This document shows positions 1-9,306 of a DNA stretch of 35,728 nt, piece by piece. The stretch spans positions 354,869-390,596 of the forward strand of contig MNCI01034636.1 in assembly GCA_015680685.1 (NCBI GenBank), written 5' to 3'. A program made the translations under genes and the position numbers. The notes beneath the pieces were generated by a model. That model was not told the DNA's origin. It worked only from the letters and a program-made list of their open reading frames with translations, and did not search any database. This DNA comes from Gnetum montanum. Lineage: Eukaryota > Streptophyta > Gnetopsida > Gnetales > Gnetaceae. Numbering within the stretch: position 1 is the first letter of the stretch; each line of letters opens with the position of its first letter.

Positions 1-494
1 AAAGGGGGCCCCCCCCCCCCACCCCGCGCAACACTTAGCATCATTTCTTATCATTCACGCGAGGGATTTTTTGAATTTTTTCTCTACGACTTGGTGATTG
101 TGTGACCCTTGCTTTCATATCCATATCTCCCTTGCTGGTACTCCTATTTTAATTTCGTTTGAACCTGCTTGAACCCGGAGTGTTTAGCTTACTCATGGAG
201 GAGGGACATCTACCGAATAGTGCCTAACTTTTTTGGAATTTTTCATCACCCAAAGGACATTATTAAGGATAATTAGTTGTCAATTAAGAATAAAATGTAC
301 CAAAAAATAATTTTATCCCTAGGTATACTGGGAAAATAAAATTGAAAAACCACCTAAGTAAAAAGGAACCACTACTACAATCTTTCGGGCAATATCACAT
401 GGAGATAAAACAGATTAATAAATTAAAGTAAGCAATAAGGTATAACTTAACTTCAAAAACAACCTTACTAACGCTTGACCCCGTGTGATTGCAG
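1..494 (+). other. R1 spacer/leader upstream of the 3' ORF
   Basis: This is non-coding element sequence between pol (outside the window) and the 3' ORF. It aligns by eye with 29703-30211 of R4: both copies have a C tract (8-20 here, 29704-29711 in R4), then a GTGTTTA(A/G)CT stretch, then a G-rich tract resembling the polypurine tract (192-205 here, 29882-29894 in R4). A T-rich stretch and a shared AAAGGA segment follow. No ORF is supported. R1 is cut by the window edge, so its gag, pol and 5' LTR cannot be seen. Confidence 0.7.
466..494 (+). promoter_or_regulatory. Putative branch point and 3' splice acceptor before the 3' ORF
   Basis: TACTAAC at 466-472 matches the strong intron branch-point consensus. 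It lies about 22 bases before TGATTGCAG, whose AG is at 493-494, and the ATG of the 3' ORF is at 495. R4 keeps the layout in decayed form (CTTACTAATAG, then GTGTGATTACAT just before its ATG at 30212). Downstream ORFs of some Athila-group elements are thought to be expressed from spliced RNA; that this site does the same is inference. Confidence 0.45.
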
Positions 495-3281
495 ATGGCC
501 CCGAAACATGGACAAAAGGAAGGTCCTGATCAAGGTGGAAGCAAACGACCTAGGAGAGGTGGAAAACAAGATTCTGCCGGACAACATGCAGAATAGGAGG
601 AACAATCATTTAGCATTCATCAAGAGGACCCTCCTATCGTACAGTCTGGGCAAGCAGAAGGACGAGCTGCTGCTGCACCTGAATAGGGACAACATCTCAC
701 GTTGCCCTAAGATTGTGTTTAGGCCATCCACGAAAAGTCCATATTCGCTACAGTGATTGTGGAATTAAACTTTGAATCTTTTGTAGAGTTTTCTCCTGAA
801 GCTATTAGGGATCACCTCAAAGGATCTCCCTTATGGCCTACCCTCTTCGAAAGTAGTGCCTGGTACCTAGGGGAGACGTACCAATTCTGGCACAATAGAG
901 AGCAAGGCACCACCATCAATATTTGTGGTGTGATAGTTGATTTCTCCATGCAGACCATTTCAAAAGTATTAAACCTTCTGAATATAGGGCCCAAGGTTGC
1001 TTAGTTATCCACCCATTCAAACCCCGATGTGCGATGGGATTGGTTGGAAAGGGCTTATGGCATAGATAAGACATTTGGTGAGTTGACGATGAAAGAGAGG
1101 ATCTACTTCAAAATTGGAACATATCACCTCTTCCCCATGAGGGGCTTAAAAAGAATATCAACGTATGCAGCAAGAGGATGTGCAGTGCTAATGGGAAAGG
1201 TTAATGCTAACCTACCCCATCTATATTTAACGGAGATCCTGAGGCAGTTCGAGGAACGCAAGACAAGGAAGATGGTGTTGCCTTTCCCTTGTCTTATCAG
1301 AAAGCTTTACCGACGTGCTGGTATTAGGGGGTACACCAATGATGTCCTTGAAAAAGCCAAAAATGCTTTCTATGTTGAACTCTTAAAGCCACTAGTTGCA
1401 AGGAAAATTACTAGTAAGACGCTAGGGCTAGAAGAAGAAGAAGAACAGACGGCTGGACCAACTACAACTCAACTTGTAGGACCCAACCAACCTCTAAGTA
1501 CAGGAGCTAGTTAACAATAGGAAGTAGGGCCTAGCACAGGCCAAGATCAACCACCGCCACAAGACTATAGACTGTTAATGAGCCATCTCAGGGCCATCAC
1601 TGAGACAGTCAGTTGGGGAAGTCATGATGACGCAAATCTCTTCTGCATCATTAACGATGTCATTCAGCCCACTGTTTCTTTGGATCGCACAAGGGGTGAA
1701 GTGTCTATTCATACAAGGGGAGGGAAAAGTAGTTGGTCACAACAAATCTCAGGAAATGCGGCATCTTTCCAGGTGCAATTAGAACCTGGTGAAGGGTCCA
1801 CTGTGGTGGTCATGCAACACTAGGATGCTACAGGAGCTGCAGACGTGGTCACAGACCACATCAAAGAGTCATTCAATCTACCTGTTGTACCACCAGTAGA
1901 TCTCATAGGAGCACGGGATGCTCAAACTTTGGCCAGAACCTCAATGACTCCTGCGGAACATGAGGATGCGCTTGATCGATTGCTCAAAATAGGACAAATA
2001 ATGACGTCTTTGTTTGACATCCCTCAGGATGTTATGGCAATTCAATCAAACCTCATTTCCACAAAGGAGAAGCTGGTCTTAATAGAAGTGAGGGCCAAGC
2101 ATGCTGAACCTAAAGTGCAAAAATTACAAGAGCAGCTCGTGGCCCTACAAGCAGCACAGCCAAACCCTTTGCAGTTTGTTCCCATAGACCAGCTAGATAA
2201 TTTTAGAACTGAGCAACTAACCAAGCTAATCATGGAGAATAAAAAGATGGCTAAAGAAAAAGAGAAGGCTATTTGGGATGCCTCTACAGCACAGGCGCAA
2301 ACTCATGTGCATCTCAAAGCACTCAACACCTTATTGGAGGAAAATAAATAGCTCGTTTCTAACAACCTTTGGTTGACCATTGTGGAGAAGCAAAAGAATG
2401 TTCTTGAGGAACACTTTCATCAATTGCGAGAAAAATTCATCTGGGTCAACCAAGACATAATTCATTTATCTAGGGAGAATATAACCCTCTCAATGGACAA
2501 GGTACGCGCAATTCGTCAAAAGACAGCTATTGAAATAAGCGCGTGGCAAAATGAGGCTAAACAGCATGAAAAGCTAAAGGAGCACTTTCGAGATTAGGTG
2601 GGAATGTACAAATAGATCCTTGAGAAGGAGATCGATATGGCCAAGGCCCACATCAATGCTATCAGTGCTCAACACACTAACTGGTTGGCCATATTGGACA
2701 CATATGCTTTTGCCCACCAAGTGGAAGTTAAGAACTGGGACCTGCAAATTCAGGATCTGACAGAATACATGGAGTTGGCAAACCTGTGGTATGCCAACCT
2801 TGCCATGTTAATAGCAGGGCACCCAAGAACAGAGTTTGAGCAACAGTTAGTGACCACCTATGTCAAATACGAAGCAAAATTTGCAAAACGCAAGAAGTTA
2901 TTGGAAACATTAGAGATTGCAAATTCTGAACTTGAGGTGGTAAAAGCAAGCTACCAAGGCCAAAAAGGTGTTGCAACAGATCTGGCTCAATGGCTTATGA
3001 ATTTCTAGGAATACAAAGATAAAGCTAGAGCCTACGAAGAGGAACATCAGGTGTTTACGGCTTGGTATGTCAAGGCCAATCAAATGTTTCTGCAACTAAC
3101 CTGTCTGTGGGAGGTGTCGACTCCGTCAAACATCGAAACATCAACATGGATTGCATAGGACCCCTAGACCAAAGAGGAGAAGCTCCAGGCCATACTCCAA
3201 CGCCATCAAGTCTCAAAACCTGGAGCACAAGACAAGGGGAAAGCACCAATGGAGGAGCCACCGCCACCAGGAACTACATGA
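495..3281 (+). pseudogene. R1 3' ORF (env position): plant-transposon-type domain plus coiled coil
   Basis: The ORF reads in one frame from ATG 495 to TGA 3279, about 929 codons, with 14 premature stops and no frameshift. Order: a basic N terminus with KRPRRGGK; residues ~85-170 with LNFESF, GSPLWP and YQFWHN; residues ~190-310 with YFKIGTYHLFP, NLPHLYLTEILRQFEER and LPFPCLIRKLYRRAGI, resembling the 'putative plant transposon protein' domain (PF20167-like, from memory); then a Pro/Gln linker and a long Lys/Glu/Gln-rich coiled coil (residues ~450-870) ending in EEPPPPGTT. I see no signal peptide or membrane helix, so 'env' describes its position only. Its role is unknown. R4 (30212-32999) has nearly the same length and R3 (18609-21363, reverse) is a more diverged copy. 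Stops: 594, 684, 708, 720, 1002, 1512, 1518, 1821, 2349, 2595, 2613, 3006, 3156, 3165. Confidence 0.8.
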
Positions 3282-3429
3282 GTTCCACAAATTTTGTAGT
3301 GATAGCACATTCTTTATGTTGTGTCTTTGTTTTTTTTTTCATTTCACACTGTGGCATAATCCCATTTTCACCATCCAATAATCCCATACCTATCCACTGT
3401 GTAATCACTATAACTCGAGGATGAGTTTT

Positions 3430-3447
3430 CATTCAGTCGTGGGGGTA
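3430..3447 (+). other. R1 polypurine tract
   Basis: CATTCAGTCGTGGGGGTA lies directly before the LTR's TGATGA. The same block precedes the 3' LTR in the other copies (9289-9306 and 18373-18390 reverse, 33171-33188 forward). Here it would prime plus-strand DNA synthesis. Confidence 0.8.
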
Positions 3448-4231
3448 TGATGAGTCATCATTTGGGCAACCGCGATATCGCATACGCGATATCGCAACCT
3501 ATCTCCTCATCTATAAATAAGAGGTAGATAGATTAGTTATCATCATTAGGAAATTAGTCAATTTTAGAGTTAGTTTTAGTTTAAGTGTTTTAATTTCTTT
3601 CTCTCAACCCTTTTCCTCCCAGTGTATGCCTGCAGTGTGGTGATTGTAATTGGACGACATACTTTATTCGAGTGTGATGTACTTGGACATGCACATGATC
3701 GGCAATAAAGATCGAGATTACTTCATCATTACAGCATTCACTTAGTTTAATCATTTAATTAATTATTATTTACTACTTTCCTAATCAATCTCTTCTAACC
3801 CTTAAACTCATGTTAAAATGCGGAATGAGTACAACTTGATTACGAGCACTTAAGTGTGACTACTTGGTAACCCAGTAGCATACCTAGGATCTGCGCTTGG
3901 TAATCCCAGTGGTAGTCATGCATGAAGTCCAAGGTGTGTACGGATAATCAAGGAATGGATGCTCATCGCACTTAGGCTAGTTTAGGTTCTCACCCTCTCT
4001 CTCTCCTAGATTAGTAAATATTACTTTCCATTGCCTTCAAGAGTAGCATTAGATTAGAAACCACATCATACACCTCACTCTGGATTAAACCATATGTGGG
4101 AAGACAGCAAATTGTGACCTAAGGCTAACTGTCTAGATGCCACAACTAGTCCGTCTGCGGAGTTCGACTGGATCATGCGTGTAATGCTTGTATTCGTATG
4201 GTTGAGTGTAGGGGTACCTCGCTACTCATCA
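3448..4231 (+). repeat. R1 3' LTR
   Basis: The 784-bp LTR begins TGATGA and ends TCATCA, the short inverted termini used by every copy in the window. It has a U3 with palindromic repeats and a TATA box (3472-3519), an AATAAA at 3704-3709, and a conserved end ATGGTTGAGTGTAGGGGTAC before CTCATCA. It aligns with the R4 and R2 LTRs. ACATG follows directly and could be the right half of a target duplication, but the left partner is outside the window. Confidence 0.9.
3472..3519 (+). promoter_or_regulatory. LTR promoter: GCGATATCGC palindromes and TATA box
   Basis: Two perfect copies of the 10-bp palindrome GCGATATCGC (3472-3481 and 3486-3495, 14-bp period) lie 17-40 bases upstream of TATAAATA (3512-3519). 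The other LTRs have related clusters at the same place: 24942-24998, 33215-33283, 9219-9280 and 15408-15436. A transcription-factor site is the natural inference; the factor is unknown. Confidence 0.65.
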
Positions 4232-6040
4232 ACATGGCTTCAATGGAAGAAATAATGACTAAGGTAGCTTCTACTATATATTAAGAAATTGCCTCTTGCA
4301 ATGGGCTATGCTCCTTTCAGTTCTTCCCTACTACTTCTAATTCTAGCTATTTATTGTCATCTCTCTTTTCTATTCCTAGTAACTAAAAGTACTCATTTAG
4401 ATTTTTTTATTATCTATGAATTAGTTTAAATTGTTAATCATTTGTTATGAGATTTATTTTTAACTATTTTAATTCAAACCCTATCTATGTTGTCTATAGT
4501 ATTAGAAATTTGATAAATCTAGTGATAAGGCAAAGTGAAAGGAATATAGTTAAGGGTATTCAAACCCAAAATAATTATAATATAGGTACACCCCAAGATA
4601 TATAATCCAATTAGATCTTCAAAACTTAACATTTCTTACTAGATCAAACCCATGTCTTAAGCTTTTACGTCAAGAGTTGTTATGTAACATCTCATTCCTG
4701 GATGTGATGGCAAATATCAAATATATATAACATTCAATATTATGCATATAGAAAATAATAGGAAAAATGTAGATGAAAAATGAAAAGAATGTTTTATTAA
4801 TGTAAAATAGTATATGTGGACAATGCTCGTAGAATTCTTTGGAATTATGTTCCTTTGACATATGTCTTAGAGGCAATCCAACACTACCACAATAGTTAGG
4901 CCTTTAACTAGCCAAAAGGAATGGCTAGTAACATTTCTATCTAGCTTCACTCTACACACATTACCTACCTTTACCAACTCTACAACTTCCTACTGATATA
5001 ACCTCTAATACCCATGTATAAATACCTCAAATCAAACCTCCTAAGAGACATGCCCATTGCAACAATGCACCCTTTCAAGTCTTACTATAATAATTACATA
5101 ATTTGTTATGAAGTCACACCAAGTTGCTTATGGACCAACTCCATTCAGGAATGGGAATGTGACAATCTACCCACCTTGGCTTTTATTCTTCCTTGAATAA
5201 ATCCATGTTAATGATCTTTTCTCTAGCTCCAATGCTCCATCTATGCTCAATGCTCTAATGCTTTGATTTCTTCTTTTAAATTAGGGTTAATTAGCCTAAG
5301 GTTCTTCTACTTATTCTGAAAATGAAATATAATTAAGAAAAATATGTGAAAAAATAAATGTTATTTAATAAAAACTTACCTCATGCTCTACGGTAATGAC
5401 AAGAGGTAAATTAAATGTTCTCCAACAACCAATCATCAATCCGAAATAGGATTACATAAGGTGTAATTCATATCTGGTTACCTATAACAGTACTATTAAT
5501 TATCTATAAAATCCTATAAATAACTAATATAAATGCTATGAAACCCCAAGGATTTGAATTTAACCTTGATTTACTGATTCAAAAGGAAGCCATAAAATGA
5601 ACAAAAATTATTAATTCGAAGCATAAATACAGTAGAGAAACATAGCGTAGCAATATTTATTACTCCTAGCATAAATAATTAGTTAAAATTAATATAAAGA
5701 AAAATGAAAATTAATGTAGCCACAAAAATGTAAATGTTAAAAAAATTCAATAGTTATATCATAAAATAATAAACAAAATAACAATTTCAATGACACATAT
5801 TTTGCCATTGAACAACAAGAAATATAGTTATTCATATTTGAAGTCTATCAAATTAAAAATATTAATTAATAAAAATATTAAAATATAATAAAATGATATT
5901 AATTTTTCCCAAGCATACAACATACGTTGAAATGAAAAATGATCTTTGCAATGTCATAATCCAAATAGCACAAAAACCAATTTCATATCTATCATTCTTT
6001 GTTATTTATTCACACAAATAGGTAAATGGCTCAAATGTTC
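4232..6040. other. AT-rich intergenic stretch, nothing recognised
   Basis: About 1.8 kb separates the R1 LTR from the SINE. It is AT-rich with many stops in all frames. Short ORFs (for example at 4670-4876 reverse and 5014-5196 forward) show no recognisable motif. It may hold older, unrecognisable repeat sequence. Confidence 0.5.
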
Positions 6041-6254
6041 AAAAACTATATAAGGTTTTTAAAAAAACTTGATAATCACATGGAGCCATAGTGCTCATCC
6101 TGCTAAGCAAGATCCTAGAAGAATTGATAGATGAGAAAAAGCCTAATTTCTTCAAGTAGCTGCACCCAGGCTCAAACCTAGGTCTTTAACTTAAGGAACA
6201 AGCACCTTACCATCACTCCAAATGATGGTCCCTCAAAAAGTATACAAGGTTTTT
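6041..6254 (-). mobile_element. tRNA-derived SINE with target-site duplication
   Basis: On the reverse strand a ~174-bp unit (6061-6234) starts GAGGGACCATCA. It carries an A-box-like TGGTAAGGTGC (6202-6212) and a B-box-like GGTTTGAGCCT (6168-6178) about 23 bases apart, as in a Pol III internal promoter, and ends in a run of seven T. The flanks are a 20-bp direct repeat with two mismatches, AAAAACTATATAAGGTTTTT (6041-6060) and AAAAAGTATACAAGGTTTTT (6235-6254). The T-run end recalls plant SINEs that end in oligo(T), but I cannot assign a family. Confidence 0.75.
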
Positions 6255-6654
6255 ATTTTACAAAAATACAAAATATACAAAAATTGTGTTTCAAGCTCAT
6301 AGGGTCCATCTTGTATAGAATTCATCTACCTTTCATCATATGTCCCTTTTCCAATGTTTTCATAACTACTATGGGCTCTCTTCATCAAAATGCAAAAGGA
6401 TTCAGAACCCCTAAAATAAGAAAGGTTATTATATTTCCCTTAGAAAGTAATAGTTAAAAACTCTTACTCTTGGGTGATCCACAAGGAAAAGACTTGGGCT
6501 ATGCATTGAGTATAGAAAATCAAAGAAAGAAAATTGTTTGTGATATTGCTTCCAATAAGAAGGCAACTTTGATGCAAGTACTGAATTCATTAGCAGAACA
6601 AGATATGATAGTGGTTGGCATCACCCAAATGCTTCCAATAACATAACATCTTAT

Positions 6655-8706
6655 CTTGAAATTTTGCTACTCTTCAAGGAGCATAGAAAACTTAGTTTTT
6701 GATAACAATATTACAAGTGAATATTGTGGATGTTGCTCTTCTTTAGGAAACAAAACTACAAGCTTTTTTGTAAGATTACTAGCCTAGATGGATAGGGTCA
6801 AAGGTTCTAACCCAAGGTTTAAATGAAGGGTTGGTCTATCTTTAGTGAAATAATCTAACTTTTTAGGGTAGAATTTTCTCTTCTAATATGGTTGGTATCA
6901 CAAGATAAGGATTAAATATTTTAAATGCATCTTATCCAATTATAAGCTTCTAACGATAGGAGTTCAAAAGGAGGGTATTGCAACTTAGAGCTAGGGAGTA
7001 AGTTATTAGCACATATTGGAATTTTACTAGATGGTGGGAGGAAATGTCTAGTTCATCAACTTAGAACATGGAGAATCTTTTCTTTGAAAACTTGAAGCAT
7101 ATTGGATATTTGGTAGAGCTTATAGTTTTCTTTTTCTGTTTCACCTAGAAATGACCAGCACCTAAGAACAAGTGGATAGCCTCTTATCTTGACCAGTTCT
7201 TTCTTCCCAATCATGTTGGATTTCTCATCACCAAGTTGGCAAGGCCTTACCATGGATTTTATTATATCATAGTTTGATCCTCTATGAATGGGGGAATAAT
7301 ACTTTTCATCAATAAATTTTTAAATTTAAGAACCTCTAGCTTTGTAAGGAATGCTTCCAAAATAACCTAGTGTAAATTTGGAACATGAAGCAAGTTAGTC
7401 ATGGATCTCGTGAAGTGTCAAAAAGTATTATGATATTTCAAAAAAATTTCACTCAATAATAGAGACAAACATGGATCCTAGTGATGCAAGCTACTTTTTA
7501 AAAAGTGAGCTAGATCTAGGAATAAGTATATTTATTTCGACAGTAGGATTCCATTATGCAAGATCTATTTGTAGTAGAGAAATAGGTGAGAATATTTACT
7601 CATGAGAAAGAGATCTATTAGTAACAATGCTTCAAGGAGAGGTTCCTAAAGGGAGAACATCAAAATTTCACCTACTTCTATATGATTGTAAATAAAAGAA
7701 ATCAAAAGAGGTCCTTCATAAAATTCCCCCTAGATGCCCAAGAAGATATCCAAGTTGCAGTTGCCTATTTTTATAACATGTATGATCAAAATGAAAGGGT
7801 TAATCTTAGACTATTAAAAGGTATGATCCCCTACTTGGTTCCCCCTATTGATAATTAGTTTTTATAAGAAAGACTCTCTAGAGAGAAGATTTGTTCAATA
7901 GTGGGTGGGGTACTAAATCACAAGACATCTAGATTGGACTACTAGAACTTTGAATGCATCAAAACCTATTAGGATATCATTGGAAGGGATTTTGAGGATA
8001 TTTTTTCAATAGGATTCAAGTATGGTACTTTTCCAAAAGCCTAGAATAATACCTTCATTTCCTTGCTTCCTAATAAGAAGAAGGTCCAATCCCCAAGGAA
8101 TTGTAGGACTATTAGTATTTACAATACTTTTTATAAAAAAAATTTCCAAAGTTTTGGTGAATCTCCTGAAGCCCTTGCAACCCAATATCATAGATGGGAA
8201 TTAATCAATATTCATACCTGGGAGGAACATTATTGATAGTGATATTGTATCAAATAAGATTTTGCATTAGGATTTTACCTAGAAATAGAATTTTGCCTCT
8301 CAAAGAGATATGTTTCTATCTTCTACAAGTAAGCTAAATCTAGCTAAATTTAACCTCTCAAAAATTCCCATTTATAGTGCACTAGTTTTCAATCCCTCAA
8401 CCTAATTTATGTTGCAAGTCAATTACATTGCAAGGAATTTCCTTTGGTTTAGTGGGGAAGAGTAACATCAATTTCATTTAATTTTCGGGAGGCTATCCTA
8501 GTTCATGTAGGTAACTATGGGCTATAGTATTTCGAGAGGCATGCTTGCATTCTAGTTCCAAAGTTGGCTTGGAATGTTTGATCAAAAGTGAACAAACCTT
8601 AGATCAATTATCTCTGGATGTGCTATCCTAATCTGTGAACTTTCCCAACCAAATCCTTAAAGATATGAAAAACCATTAGGAGAGAATGAGCTTTTCTTCA
8701 ATCGCT
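6655..8706 (+). pseudogene. L1-type LINE ORF2, 5' portion (endonuclease and RT remnants)
   Basis: Translated fragments across several frames follow a plant L1 ORF2. Endonuclease remnants at ~6655-7270 include VDVALL then ETKLQ, and later SYLDQFFLP followed by KLARP, matching the usual LDRF and LPRP-SDH blocks. RT N-terminal pieces at ~7640-8270 include NFTYFYMIVNKR, FPKA-NNTFISLLPNKKK, ISKVLVNLLKPLQPNII and SIFIPGRNIIDSDIVSNKIL. The text then jumps to a C-terminal RT part at ~8340-8697 (SKIPIYSA, PKLAWNV-SKVNKP). Everything between, including the catalytic FADD region, is missing. Many stops and frameshifts make it dead. It is cut at 8706 by R2 and resumes at 15444. Confidence 0.8.
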
Positions 8707-9288
8707 TAAGGTGAAGGGTGAAGAGACTAATTAACTAACTAACTAAGTCTGAATTAACCTAGCATCAGCATCCGTTCCCACTTACCATTCACACCCTGAA
8801 CCAATGCAACCTTGGTTACCAAACGCTAATCGTTGTTGGGATCACCAAGCGTAACGCACATGCTCAAAGCGATCGTACTGAGGCACTTAACTAGGAGAGA
8901 AGGGTTGAGAGAGATTTAATAACTAATAAAGCGATTAAATGATAAACAATATATAACAATAAATAAAGTCCTAGTTAGCCTATTCCAAGCATTGCAAGGT
9001 TTATCCAAGAAGTTTGTCTTTATTTCCATACACAAACATGTGTTCAGGTACAATATTTGCTCAAATCAAGATCCGTTCACTTTGGAGTTCCTCCTGCGGG
9101 CACATGGAAAATATTCTATCTCTGGAGAGGTAAAATTACCAGAGTTTTGCTAAGGGTCTAGATCTAGATGAGAAACAAAGGGAGAGCTGCCTCTTATTTA
9201 TAGACTTGGCGATGCACCACGATATCGCATACGCGATATAGCAGGGGACGACGCGATATCACGTGGGATGCGATATCACATCCCATCA
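8707..9288 (-). repeat. R2 3' LTR, truncated
   Basis: It aligns with 14926-15443. The terminal ~222 bp present at 14704-14925 are missing, and LINE sequence starts directly at TAAGGTGAAG (8707). The other boundary is intact: CATCCCATCA ends at 9288 against the PPT. It has a reverse-strand TATAAATA (9202-9195) and GATATC palindromes (9219-9280). Confidence 0.88.
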
Positions 9289-9306
9289 TACCCCCATGAC
9301 TGAATA
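9289..9306 (-). other. R2 polypurine tract
   Basis: On the reverse strand this reads ATTCAGTCATGGGGGTA and abuts the LTR's TGATGGG. Upstream the block CTTGAGGATGAGTTTT is shared with R1 before its PPT. Confidence 0.75.

Noticed and set aside
1-30. G/C run at the window start as a special structure
   Set aside because: R4 has a C tract at the matching place (29704-29711), so it is an ordinary part of the element spacer, perhaps lengthened by slippage.
495-3281. Reassigned TAG codon (TAG read as Gln)
   Set aside because: Plant nuclear genes use the standard code, R3 and R4 also contain TGA and frameshifts, and CHG deamination explains the pattern more simply. It is kept only as an alternative for the shared stops.
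3466-3500. Repeated palindromes considered as a CRISPR-like array
   Set aside because: Units have no spacers of constant length and lie in the U3 of a plant LTR.
4233-4290. Short start-like text MASMEEIMTKVAS right after the R1 LTR
   Set aside because: It meets a stop after about 17 codons, has no recognised motif, and no intron or continuation could be supported.
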